From RGIG3102 sp964369975 (GTDB lineage: Bacteria > Bacillota > Clostridia > Oscillospirales > Ruminococcaceae), in assembly GCA_964369975.1 (NCBI GenBank), contig CAYJFZ010000004.1, positions 62,001 to 126,000 of the forward strand: a stretch of 64,000 bases of DNA, read 5' to 3'. Position 1 is the stretch's first letter; the number at the start of each line of letters is the position of its first letter. Shown here in pieces: positions 8,676-16,152 of this stretch. Below the pieces are notes generated by a model. That model ran no database searches, had not been told where the DNA came from, and saw nothing but the letters and a program-made list of their open reading frames with translations. Position numbers and translations under genes: made by a program.

Positions 8676-9167
8676 ATGAAAGCAACTATCGTATACCAAT
8701 CATCAGGCGGCAATACTAAAAAAATGGCAGAGTTAATGGCTGAGGCTATGAACACTGTTGAGGGCGTAGAAGCTAAGGCTTTTTCTATTGAAAATGTTGA
8801 CTATGACTTTGCAAAAGAAAGCAAATGCTTAATAGCTGGCTCACCAATTTATATGGCTACTATGACAGCAGCAATGCATACATGGCTACAAACTAATCTT
8901 CGTGACTGCAACCCATCTGGCAAATTAGGCGGCGCTTTTGCAACAGCGAACTATGTTCACGGTGGCGGCGAGCTTGGTATTCGCAACACTTTAGATATTA
9001 TGTTAGTTATGGGTATGCTTACATACTCAGGCGGCGGCTCTTTCGGTGTTCCTGTTATCCACTTAGGACCTTTAGGTATTGGCGAAAAAATGGATGAAAC
9101 AGTTGCAAACTTTGAAATTTATGCAAAAAGAATGGCTCAAAAAGCAGTAGAGATTTTCGGTGCATAA
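8676..9167 (+). CDS. Flavodoxin-fold protein (NAD(P)H quinone oxidoreductase/flavodoxin family)
   Basis: This 163-aa cytoplasmic FMN protein should shuttle electrons or reduce a small acceptor. The phosphate-binding loop YQSSGGNTKKMAE lies at residues 7-19, and the isoalloxazine-contacting segments AGSPIYMATM and ATANYVHGGGE are typical of WrbA-like or multimeric flavodoxin proteins. The partner and substrate are unknown. GGAGGA stands ahead of the start. The gene is monocistronic between its own promoter and terminator. Regular, favoured codon use suggests good expression. Confidence 0.8.
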   Translation: MKATIVYQSSGGNTKKMAELMAEAMNTVEGVEAKAFSIENVDYDFAKESKCLIAGSPIYMATMTAAMHTWLQTNLRDCNPSGKLGGAFATANYVHGGGELGIRNTLDIMLVMGMLTYSGGGSFGVPVIHLGPLGIGEKMDETVANFEIYAKRMAQKAVEIFGA

Positions 9168-9183
9168 TAAATAAAAACAATAA

Positions 9184-9217
9184 AATCACCTGTCTTAAAT
9201 GATAGGTGATTTTTTAT
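9184..9217 (+). terminator. Terminator of the flavodoxin gene
   Basis: AATCACCTGTC (9184-9194) pairs with GATAGGTGATT (9201-9211), one G-U, followed by a T run. Confidence 0.8.
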
Positions 9218-9257
9218 TGCAAATTTTTAGTGACAATTTTAATTATTTTAAAAAACA

Positions 9258-9614
9258 CTAACTCTGGCTATTGGGCTTTTTAAATACGCTAACTATAAAA
9301 GCAAAGATTAAACTTGCACTAACGCCCCCACTACAAGCAGAAAATCCACCTGTAAATATTCCTATAAACCCTTCGGTTTTTACAGCTTGTTTTACACCGT
9401 TTGCTAAAGCATTACCAAAGCCTACTATCGGCACCATCGCCCCAGCGCCGGCTACTTCGCTAACTTTATCCCAGATACCAAAGGAGCCTAAAACAACCCC
9501 ACTAACTACCCCTAATACTAAAATCCTCGCCGGTGTCAGCTTTGTTTTGTCTATTAAAATTTGCCCTATAACGCAAATTAAACCACCTACTAAAAAGGCT
9601 AAAAAATACTTCAT
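9258..9614 (-). CDS. spoVAE: Stage V sporulation protein AE
   Basis: SpoVAE (118 aa) is a small inner-membrane protein of the SpoVA channel, which loads calcium-dipicolinate into the forespore and releases it on germination. It is almost wholly hydrophobic, with about four membrane segments, and shows the family stretch VPIVGFGNALANG, shared in form with SpoVAC. Its ATG directly follows the spoVAD stop, so translation is coupled. It is the last gene of spoVAC-spoVAD-spoVAE. Many clostridia carry just these three. Confidence 0.9.
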   Translation of the reverse strand: MKYFLAFLVGGLICVIGQILIDKTKLTPARILVLGVVSGVVLGSFGIWDKVSEVAGAGAMVPIVGFGNALANGVKQAVKTEGFIGIFTGGFSACSGGVSASLIFAFIVSVFKKPNSQS

Positions 9615-10616
9615 TTATTCTTTCCTTTCTGCACTGATTTCTACTAAATGTGCTATTGAAGGTATAGATTCTTTTTGCATAGTTGTAGTTGTAGAAAGTA
9701 GGGCACCTGTGGCTATAAATAATACTTTTTTGTATTCTTTTTTTATTATTTTAGGCAAAATTTCTGCTGCTAAAACGCTTGCACTACAGCCAGCGCCCGA
9801 AGCTCCACTTTCAACATTTTGAGTGTTAAAGTCAAAAATCATCATCCCACAGTCTTTATGATTTTTTAATTTTATATCTTCAAGGGCTAATAAGTCATAC
9901 AATAAACTACTGCCCACTTTACCTAAATCCCCTGTAAAAATTGCATCATAGTTATCTGGTTTTTTACCACTCGTTTTAAAAAAATCGCTAATTGTCTTCG
10001 CTGCCGCCGGCGCCATTGCTGCGCCCATGTTATTCGCATCTTTTACGCCTAAATCCACTATTTGCCCGACCATCGCCCTTGTTATATACGCACCTTCGCC
10101 TTTAGTTTCTAAAAAAAACGCACCTGAGCCTGTCACAGTCCACTGGGCAGTAGGAGTCCTTTTGCCACCGTAGTCAAGGGGGGTTCTAAACTGCCTTTCA
10201 GCTGTGCAAAAATGGCTACTTGCAATACTAACTGCATTTTCAAAATGTCCAGAATCTAAAAAACAAGAGGCTGTAATAATACTTTGAACTATACTGCTAC
10301 ACGCTCCATATAAACCTACAAAGGGGATGTCATAGTCTCTAAAAGTAAAGTTTGATGAGGTTATCTGATTGCATAAGTCTGCCCCAAAAGCTATATTTAC
10401 TTCTTCTTTTTTTACCCCTCTTTTTGAAAAAAGCGTTTTTAGGGTTTCTTTTTGTAGGGCAGTTTCAGCCTTCTCCCAGGTATTTTGCAAAAAGTAGTCA
10501 TCTAAAAAGCGAACATCAAATTTTTCTTTTAATGGGCCTGAACTTTCTTTTTTTCCTACTACGCTTGCACAGGCAGTTATTTTTATAGGCTTGTTAAATT
10601 TTATTATCTTATTCAT
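9615..10616 (-). CDS. spoVAD: Stage V sporulation protein AD
   Basis: SpoVAD (333 aa) is the soluble thiolase-fold subunit of the SpoVA complex and binds dipicolinic acid at the outer face of the spore inner membrane. The sequence shows the family segments GLYGACSSIVQS (thiolase-like nucleophile loop), FGADLCNQI, TAQWTVTGSGA and GKVGSSLLYDLL. Length matches the family (about 335-340). It sits between spoVAC, with one base between the genes, and spoVAE. Expression is expected in the forespore under sigma G, but I could not find a clear sigma G promoter ahead of spoVAC. Confidence 0.95.
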   Translation of the reverse strand: MNKIIKFNKPIKITACASVVGKKESSGPLKEKFDVRFLDDYFLQNTWEKAETALQKETLKTLFSKRGVKKEEVNIAFGADLCNQITSSNFTFRDYDIPFVGLYGACSSIVQSIITASCFLDSGHFENAVSIASSHFCTAERQFRTPLDYGGKRTPTAQWTVTGSGAFFLETKGEGAYITRAMVGQIVDLGVKDANNMGAAMAPAAAKTISDFFKTSGKKPDNYDAIFTGDLGKVGSSLLYDLLALEDIKLKNHKDCGMMIFDFNTQNVESGASGAGCSASVLAAEILPKIIKKEYKKVLFIATGALLSTTTTMQKESIPSIAHLVEISAERKE

Positions 10617-10617
10617 C

Positions 10618-11070
10618 TTATCCCCCCAAAAAAGGCATTATAAAGTATAAAAACGCCCCATAAACAGCGCTCGCTAATACCCCATACACCAAAACTGGCC
10701 CTGCTATAATAAACATTTTCGCCCCGACTCCTGTTATCATACCCTCAGCTTTAAACTCTAAAGCAGGGCTTACAACTGCATTGGCAAAGCCCGTAATTGG
10801 AATAAGAGTGCCAGCGCCCGCCTTTGTAGCTAACTTATGGTACCAGCCTATGCTTGTAAACAAAGCAGACAGCCCTACTAAGGTAATAGACATCAAAAGC
10901 CTTGCATCGCTTATAATAAAGCCTTGGCTTAAATAAAATGTATACAACACTTCACCAATTAAGCAAATTGTTCCCCCTGTTAAAAAAGCAAAAAAGCAGT
11001 CTTTTAAAAGTTTTGAATTTGGAGAGTGTTTTTTTACAAGCTGGGCATATTCTTTTTTTGTTATCTTCAA
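10618..11070 (-). CDS. spoVAC: Stage V sporulation protein AC
   Basis: SpoVAC (150 aa) is a polytopic membrane protein of the dipicolinate channel and in Bacillus acts as a mechanosensitive pore. The N-terminus KKEYAQLVKKHSPNSKLL is the family signature. Four hydrophobic segments follow, with the SpoVA motif LIPITGFANAVVSPA. It is the first gene of the leftward spoVA operon, behind GGAGATAA. The upstream region (11071-11149) is AT-rich; candidate -10-like words exist but I cannot defend a sigma G assignment. Confidence 0.95.
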   Translation of the reverse strand: MKITKKEYAQLVKKHSPNSKLLKDCFFAFLTGGTICLIGEVLYTFYLSQGFIISDARLLMSITLVGLSALFTSIGWYHKLATKAGAGTLIPITGFANAVVSPALEFKAEGMITGVGAKMFIIAGPVLVYGVLASAVYGAFLYFIMPFLGG

Positions 11071-11149
11071 AATTTATCTCCTTTTTTTAATTGTATCAAT
11101 ATAAAATATTATCGCTTATTTTATTATTTTTAATCATTAAAAAAAATAA

Positions 11150-11176
11150 AAACAGATAAGAAAATCTTATCTGTTT
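11150..11176 (-). terminator. Strong terminator pointing left
   Basis: AAACAGATAAGA (11150-11161) and TCTTATCTGTTT (11165-11176) pair perfectly. On the minus strand a T-rich tract follows. It lies about 250 bases past the acetyltransferase stop, so it may end that mRNA or a separate RNA. Confidence 0.75.
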
Positions 11177-11426
11177 AAAATATGTTTTTTATATTTTTTT
11201 GCTAAAACTACATTAAATAAATTCATTTTATAATATATAAATAGTCTTAGTTTTTATGCTAATGCTTTTAAAATACGAGGGGGTATTTAAAGTTTTAGCC
11301 CTTTCATACTATTCCTAAAGGGGATAATGGTATTATAAAATTGCCCTTAAGCACTAAATATTTGATAGCTACAAGCCTTTATAAGGGATATAATATTTTT
11401 TTTATAAGAATAAAGCCTTATTTTAA
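11177..11426. other. Unassigned region with inverted repeats, possible small RNA
   Basis: No reading frame of note. It contains short inverted repeats (for example CCCTTT/AAAGGG around 11300-11320 and an AATACC/GGTATT pair near 11285) and ends at the strong leftward terminator at 11150-11176. It could be a long 3' untranslated region or a small RNA; nothing in it matches an RNA family I know. Confidence 0.3.
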
Positions 11427-11921
11427 TTATACGCCCACTGTCTTACTTCTATACTCTACAATCGTTGTATCCTGCCAAGCGCCGAAAATATCTTTTGCTA
11501 TTCTTTCACGAGTGCCCACTATTCTAAAGCCTGATTTTTCACACATTTTTATACTTGCAATATTGCTTGAAAAAATCGAAGCGTAAAGAGAATAAATGCC
11601 GTTTTCTTCGCTTTGCTTTATAGCCTCTTTTAATAAAAGAGTACCAAGGCCTTTTGAGTGGTAGGCAAAATCAATATATATACTCACTTCGCAAACACCC
11701 TTATAGCACGCCCTTGCACTCGTAGGAGAAAGAGCGGCAAAGCCCACTAATTTATCATTATCATAGCAGCCAATTCTCACTATATCTAAATGGCCTTTAT
11801 CCCAATCTTCTAAAGAAGGGCAGGTGTCATTGAATGTACTTTTACCAGCCTTTAAGCCTTGCGTATAAATTTCTAAAACTCTACTAATCTCATTTTTTTC
11901 AAAACTTTTTACTTTAAACAT
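11427..11921 (-). CDS. GNAT N-acetyltransferase, phosphinothricin-acetyltransferase-like
   Basis: This 164-aa protein has the GNAT fold. The acetyl-CoA pyrophosphate loop is HSKGLGTLLLKEAI at about residues 87-100, and the family C-terminal motif is NIASIKMCEKSGFRIVGT. The layout is closest to the Pat/Bar branch (N-terminal IYTQGLKAGKSTFNDTCPS), which acetylates amino-acid-like amines such as methionine sulfoximine. The true substrate is unknown. It is a single leftward gene between spoVAC and rpsT, with GGAGAAAG upstream of the start. Confidence 0.8.
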   Translation of the reverse strand: MFKVKSFEKNEISRVLEIYTQGLKAGKSTFNDTCPSLEDWDKGHLDIVRIGCYDNDKLVGFAALSPTSARACYKGVCEVSIYIDFAYHSKGLGTLLLKEAIKQSEENGIYSLYASIFSSNIASIKMCEKSGFRIVGTRERIAKDIFGAWQDTTIVEYRSKTVGV

Positions 11922-12048
11922 AACTTTCTCCTTTTAATTTAATTTTTTACAAACCATAGTTACTAATACATAAATATTTATAATAACCTTATTATAACAC
12001 TAAAAATCAATTTTTGTAAAGATACATAGCTAAAAAAAGCAAAATAAA

Positions 12049-12074
12049 AAAGACTGATACTAATATCAGTCTTT
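12049..12074 (-). terminator. Terminator of rpsT
   Basis: AAAGACTGATA (12049-12059) pairs with TATCAGTCTTT (12064-12074). On the minus strand TTTTTTATTTT follows. Confidence 0.85.
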
Positions 12075-12084
12075 TAATTAAAAA

Positions 12085-12345
12085 CTATTTAACAGCGTTT
12101 AATTTTCTCATAGCTTGAGAAACTTTTCTTGCTGCTGTGTTCTTATGAAGAACGCCTTTTGAGCGAGCTCTATCAATTGTTGAAACAACTCCGTTTGTCA
12201 TAACAGTCGCATCAGCGGAACCATCATTTAAAGCAATGTCTGCTTTTTTGATAACAGTCTTTAAATTACTCTTAATCGCTTTGTTGCGTAGAGTTTCCTT
12301 TTTTGATTGTCTTACTCTGTCTTTTTGAGATTTAATATTTGGCAT
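12085..12345 (-). CDS. rpsT: 30S ribosomal protein S20
   Basis: S20 (86 aa) binds 16S rRNA early in small-subunit assembly. The sequence is basic and helical, with MPNIKSQKDRVRQSKKE at the start and the family C-terminus RARSKGVLHKNTAARKVSQ. The start at 12345 is set by AGGAGGTGGGATC immediately upstream; a longer frame has no site. In Bacillus, rpsT also lies next to the gpr-spoIIP region, and spoIIP is the divergent neighbour here. gpr and lepA are not present next to it. Confidence 0.97.
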   Translation of the reverse strand: MPNIKSQKDRVRQSKKETLRNKAIKSNLKTVIKKADIALNDGSADATVMTNGVVSTIDRARSKGVLHKNTAARKVSQAMRKLNAVK

Positions 12346-12514
12346 GATCCCACCTCCTTTATTGTCAATTATGACAGCATATAATATATTATCACTTTTA
12401 TTAGAAAAAATCAAGCATTTTTTTTAAAATATACTATATTTTTTATAATTTAGTCTATTATAGCATAGTTTTTCATATAAATAAAGGTAAGATGTTGATA
12501 AGTGTGGTGATTTT

Positions 12515-13591
12515 TTGAGCAATAAACATAGACTTTTATACACAGGTGGCCTTTTTATTATCCCTATTTTATTTTGCTGTTTATTTTTTTGGCTTTTTGT
12601 TAGTGGGGTGAATTTATTCAAAAATAACGATACCGCTGTAAATACAAACAAAACGCAGACTGAAATAGAGATAAGTAACGATGATGAAGATTTTTCTTTT
12701 TTACCCGATAATGAAGAAAATAACCCTTTTGCAGATTTTGATATTAACTCATATTTGAACGAGGAAGAAGGGGAAATAATCGACCCTTTATTTGATGCAA
12801 GTTATCCTATTATTGAAATAAAATACGAAAACACCGATAGTAACATATTAGTAAAAAACAAAAACGCTTATTTAAAAAATTATACCCAACTTGATAATAG
12901 CTATATTCAAGGGCTGATGAATGAAGATATTAATTTTACTATAGAAAAAAATTCCTCCTTACCTCAAATTTTAATTATGCATACTCACGCAACTGAGTCT
13001 TTTCAAAAAGAGGGGAGGCTAAGTTATGATCCTTTAGATAGTTTTCGCTCAACTGATATGAATTTGAATATAACGAGTGCAGGTAAGGTTTTAGCTGATA
13101 CTTTAAATGAATTAGGCTATAACACAATACACGATACTACCTTGCACGATTACCCAAGCTATAATTACAGCTATGATAGAAGCAAAAAAACAGTGCAAGA
13201 TTATTTAGACGCTTACCCCTCTATTAAAATTGTCTTAGATGTTCATAGGGACGCCATTGAAAATGGTAGCGCAATTATTTCAGCTACTACAAGCATAAAC
13301 TCAACTAAGTATGCGCAAATAATGATAATTTCAGGGGCAGATAACGGGGCGATGAATATGCCAAACTATACAGAAAACTTAAAATTTGCCTCAGCTTTGC
13401 AAAACAGCTTAGAGACTTTATACCCCACAATTACAAGACCTATTTTATTTGATTACCGCCACTATAACCAAGACCTTACAACAGGTAGCTTATTAATAGA
13501 GCTCGGCTCACACGGAAACACCTTAGAGCAAACAAAGCAATCAGCAAGGGCAGTAGCTTACTGCATTGCAAGAATTTTTGATAATCCATAG
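12515..13591 (+). CDS. spoIIP: Stage II sporulation protein P (peptidoglycan hydrolase)
   Basis: SpoIIP is the amidase/endopeptidase of the DMP complex that drives membrane migration during engulfment. The 358-aa product has one N-terminal membrane anchor (about residues 10-32), an acidic linker and a C-terminal amidase domain. The zinc and catalytic motifs are LIMHTHATESF, VLDVHRDAI and LLIELGSHGNT. The start codon is TTG at 12515 with GGTGA upstream; this gives the membrane anchor close to the N-terminus as in the family. The gene reads toward the origin, against the direction of replication. Confidence 0.95.
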   Translation: MSNKHRLLYTGGLFIIPILFCCLFFWLFVSGVNLFKNNDTAVNTNKTQTEIEISNDDEDFSFLPDNEENNPFADFDINSYLNEEEGEIIDPLFDASYPIIEIKYENTDSNILVKNKNAYLKNYTQLDNSYIQGLMNEDINFTIEKNSSLPQILIMHTHATESFQKEGRLSYDPLDSFRSTDMNLNITSAGKVLADTLNELGYNTIHDTTLHDYPSYNYSYDRSKKTVQDYLDAYPSIKIVLDVHRDAIENGSAIISATTSINSTKYAQIMIISGADNGAMNMPNYTENLKFASALQNSLETLYPTITRPILFDYRHYNQDLTTGSLLIELGSHGNTLEQTKQSARAVAYCIARIFDNP

Positions 13592-13906
13592 CTCTAAACT
13601 CTCACAAGCAATACTTAAAATTCATCATTTTTCCTTTGCTTTTTTTACAATAGCAAAGCTTTATCATATAACTTTAAGTATTTTAGTAAAAATGTCCGCC
13701 TTTTTTATATTCTATTATTTAATTAAAGCTCTTAAAATTTATACTTCTTACCCTTTATAGCTTTTATAATATAAAATAAACTTAAAAGGTAAAATGAGTT
13801 TATTATCATTTTGTTAAAGTAATATTATTTTAATTATTTTATGGACTTTAGCCTATTAAAGGAGTATAATATATATATAATATATTATTTTATGGAGGTG
13901 GTTTTT
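13592..13906. promoter_or_regulatory. Intergenic region with promoter for the glutaredoxin-asparaginase pair
   Basis: The only signal is a candidate promoter, TGGACT (13842-13847), 17 bases, TATAAT (13865-13870), followed by an AT alternating palindrome and GGAGGTGG before the next gene. No convincing coding sequence is present between 13592 and 13840. Confidence 0.45.
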
Positions 13907-14170
13907 ATGAAAGAGTTAACTTATTTTTATTTAGCAAACTGTCCATTTTGCAAAAAAGCAGAAAAAATAATGGAAGAATTAATACAAGAAAATGAAGAGT
14001 ATAAACAAATCGATATAGATTTTGTTGAAGAAAGACGAGAAGCAAAAAGAGCTAATGAGTACGATTACTTTTATGTGCCTTGCTTTTTTATAGAAAACGA
14101 AAAGATTTTTGAGGGCGCTGTTACAAAAGAAGATGTAAAAAAAGTATTTGATAGAGTATTGCAACAATAA
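13907..14170 (+). CDS. Glutaredoxin/thioredoxin-like protein
   Basis: This 87-aa protein has a thioredoxin-type redox motif CPFC at residues 12-15 (YLANCPFCKKAEKIM), then VPCFFIENEKIFEGAV with the cis-proline expected for the fold. It should carry out thiol-disulfide exchange in the cytoplasm. The start at 13907 follows GGAGGTGG; the frame is open further upstream but runs through promoter-like sequence. The asparaginase gene begins 17 bases later, so the two are probably one transcript. The partner is unknown. Confidence 0.85.
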   Translation: MKELTYFYLANCPFCKKAEKIMEELIQENEEYKQIDIDFVEERREAKRANEYDYFYVPCFFIENEKIFEGAVTKEDVKKVFDRVLQQ

Positions 14171-14187
14171 ATTAAAAGGTGTTAAAA

Positions 14188-15048
14188 ATGAAAATTTTAC
14201 TAATTACAACAGGCGGTACTATCGCCTGCGATGAAACAGAAAATGGCCTTAGTCCTATTTTAAAAGGCGGCGACCTTTTAAAATATGCCGATGATAGTAG
14301 CGACATTGAGGTTTTAGACTTTAAGCTGATAGACTCATCTGTAATGACAGATGATGACAGAGATGAATTATGCCAGGTGATTTTTGATAATAAGGATAAA
14401 TACGATAGCTTTATCATCACTCACGGCACAGATAGCCTTTCTTATACAGCAGCCTATCTTGACTGCGCTTTAGAAAATTTTGATAAGTCTATAATATTAA
14501 CAGGCTCACAAAAGCCTATTGTTTATGAAGTAAGTGATGCAACAGAAAATTTAAACCTTGCTATACAAACAGCAAAAGATGGCTACTATGGAATTTGCGT
14601 TGCTATGTTTAATACAGTTATATCTGCAAGATATGTAACGAAAATCGAAACAGAGTGGTATAACTCTTTTGAGAGTGTGGATAGGGATTATTTAAGAGGG
14701 CCTATTCCTTTAAAAGAAAAGGCTGAAATTATAAAGAAAACCCCTGCAAATAAAAAAATAGGCATACTTTACATCACTCCGCTTTTAGAAAAAGAAGACA
14801 TCTTAAAATACGATAGTTTTAACGATGTGATAGTTTTAGTCTTAGGCGCTGGCGGTATGCTTAATTCTCAATACGAAGCCCTCGTTTCATTACTAAAAAA
14901 AGGTGTTAATATCCACTTAAAAAGCCAGTGTTTATTTGGCAATGTTCAAGCAGTGTATGCAGCTCACGAAAGTGTAAAGCAATTTAATATCTTGCCTAAG
15001 GCTTCTTTAGAATGGGTTTTATACGCTTTAAAATTCGATGTAATATAA
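14188..15048 (+). CDS. L-asparaginase, type I-like
   Basis: Asparaginase hydrolyses asparagine to aspartate and ammonia. The 286-aa product has both active-site threonine motifs, TTGGTIA at the N-terminus and THGTDSLSYTA around residue 80, plus the ILTGSQKPI segment. There is no signal peptide, so it is cytoplasmic. I chose the ATG at 14188, with AAAAGG upstream. An alternative in-frame GTG lies nine bases earlier. It ends at a strong shared terminator. It is somewhat shorter than the usual 320-330 residues, with a compact C-terminal domain. Confidence 0.9.
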   Translation: MKILLITTGGTIACDETENGLSPILKGGDLLKYADDSSDIEVLDFKLIDSSVMTDDDRDELCQVIFDNKDKYDSFIITHGTDSLSYTAAYLDCALENFDKSIILTGSQKPIVYEVSDATENLNLAIQTAKDGYYGICVAMFNTVISARYVTKIETEWYNSFESVDRDYLRGPIPLKEKAEIIKKTPANKKIGILYITPLLEKEDILKYDSFNDVIVLVLGAGGMLNSQYEALVSLLKKGVNIHLKSQCLFGNVQAVYAAHESVKQFNILPKASLEWVLYALKFDVI

Positions 15049-15052
15049 AAAT

Positions 15053-15081
15053 AAAAATAAGGGTTATAAACCCTTATTTTT
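15053..15081. terminator. Bidirectional terminator
   Basis: AAAAATAAGGGTT (15053-15065) and AACCCTTATTTTT (15069-15081) pair perfectly. It closes the asparaginase gene and the converging gene ending at 15080. Confidence 0.85.
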
Positions 15082-15397
15082 ATTTAGCCTGTTTTAAGAT
15101 TCCGCAATTTTTCACAAGTTCTTTTGAATAAAAAAGCTTTTCTTTACCAAATGAATTTTTATTAAAAGTTAGGCCGTATTTTGCTTGCAGGTAATTAAAA
15201 GGATACATTTGCTTATTGATAATATTAAGCTTTATACAGTGCAAATCATCCTCGCTGTTATGATTGTGGCGAAGACGGTAGCTTTCATCAGTTTGTTGTA
15301 TAATGTCTTTAATATTAGTGCTTAAGCGGTGGTGCTTTTCAAGATATAATATTCCTGAAGCTGTTTTAATATACGCATTGCTGTCATCGTGTTTCAT
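15080..15397 (-). CDS. Hypothetical protein, 105 aa
   Basis: I do not recognise this protein. It is soluble, with no signal or membrane segment, and is rich in His, Asn, Lys and Tyr. It is likely real: an AAGGAGG site stands at the right spacing, and a consensus promoter and a palindrome lie directly upstream. It is not a shadow of another gene. The conserved-looking segments are ASGILYLEKHHRLSTNIKDI and KQMYPFNYLQAKYGLTFNK. The palindrome suggests regulation, possibly by its own product, but no DNA-binding motif is evident. Confidence 0.6.
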   Translation of the reverse strand: MKHDDSNAYIKTASGILYLEKHHRLSTNIKDIIQQTDESYRLRHNHNSEDDLHCIKLNIINKQMYPFNYLQAKYGLTFNKNSFGKEKLFYSKELVKNCGILKQAK

Positions 15398-15410
15398 GCT
15401 ACCTCCTTTC

Positions 15411-15462
15411 GTACTTATAAAAGTACTGTATTTATTTTAATTGTTTTTACACTTATTGTCAA
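15411..15462 (-). promoter_or_regulatory. Promoter plus operator-like palindrome of the 105-aa gene
   Basis: On the minus strand TTGACA (15457-15462), 17 bases and TAAAAT (15434-15439). A perfect palindrome GTACTTATAAAAGTAC (arms GTACTT/AAGTAC, 15411-15426) sits at the expected transcription start, an ideal repressor position. Confidence 0.7.
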
Positions 15463-15476
15463 GAGTATAAATAATA

Positions 15477-15505
15477 TTGTAAATTTTATTTTCTTGTGTT
15501 AAAAT
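15477..15505 (+). promoter_or_regulatory. Promoter of the HD-domain gene
   Basis: TTGTAA (15477-15482), 17 bases, TAAAAT (15500-15505) with extended -10 TGT. It is divergent from the 105-aa gene's promoter. Confidence 0.65.
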
Positions 15506-15539
15506 ACACTTATATTTAATATTTAAAAGGAGAGGTAAA

Positions 15540-16103
15540 ATGCTAACTTTAGAAAAATCAAAAGAACTTTTAGCACCAATGGTTACACAGACACATTTAA
15601 TCCACCACGCAACAGCTGTAATGGCGGCAATGGGAGCCATGGCAGAACACTTTAATGAAGATAAAGACAACTGGCAAGCTATCGGCTACTTACACGACTA
15701 CGACTATGAAAAATACCCAGATGAGCATTTACAACACACAAAGGACGACTTAGAAAAAGCTGGAGTATTAGAAGAAGAAATAAGAACTATTCTAAGCCAT
15801 GGCTATGGGATGTGTAGCGATGTAGAGCCTTTAACTAATAGAGATAAAAGCCTATATACAGTAGATGAATTAACAGGGATAATCCAGGCTTGTAGCAAAA
15901 TGCGCCCTAATGGGATTACTGATTTAGAAGTAAAAAGCGTAATGAAAAAATTTAAAGATAAAAACTTTGCAGCTGGCTGTAAAAGAGATGTTATCTTAAA
16001 TGGCTGTGAAATGCTTAATATGAGCATTAATGAAGTTATAGCTATTTGCTTAGAGGGTATGAAGCCTTTTGCAAAAGAATTAAACTTACTGCCTAAAGAG
16101 TAA
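15540..16103 (+). CDS. HD-domain hydrolase
   Basis: This 187-aa cytoplasmic protein has an HD phosphohydrolase-like domain. The metal ligands are LIHHATAVMAAM (first His), GYLHDYDYEKYPDEH (the HD pair) and the later ILSHGYG and TVDELTG. HD proteins of this size often cleave nucleotides or other phosphate esters; I cannot name the substrate. It is monocistronic with its own promoter, an AGGAGAGG site and a shared terminator with the carboxypeptidase gene. Confidence 0.8.
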   Translation: MLTLEKSKELLAPMVTQTHLIHHATAVMAAMGAMAEHFNEDKDNWQAIGYLHDYDYEKYPDEHLQHTKDDLEKAGVLEEEIRTILSHGYGMCSDVEPLTNRDKSLYTVDELTGIIQACSKMRPNGITDLEVKSVMKKFKDKNFAAGCKRDVILNGCEMLNMSINEVIAICLEGMKPFAKELNLLPKE

Positions 16104-16123
16104 TTTTTAAAAAATAACAAACA

Positions 16124-16152
16124 AAAAACCGATGAAATTCATCGGTTTTTTT
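16124..16152. terminator. Bidirectional terminator
   Basis: AAAACCGATG and CATCGGTTTT pair around the loop centred at 16137, with A and T runs on each side. It serves the HD gene and the converging carboxypeptidase gene. Confidence 0.85.

Noticed and set aside
9271..9822. Plus-strand open frame of 183 codons
   Set aside because: It is antisense to spoVAE and spoVAD, which carry clear family motifs; there is no ribosome site and the sequence is low-complexity.
11071..11149. Sigma G promoter ahead of spoVAC
   Set aside because: A GATACAA-like -10 exists, but the matching -35 is poor at every allowed spacing.
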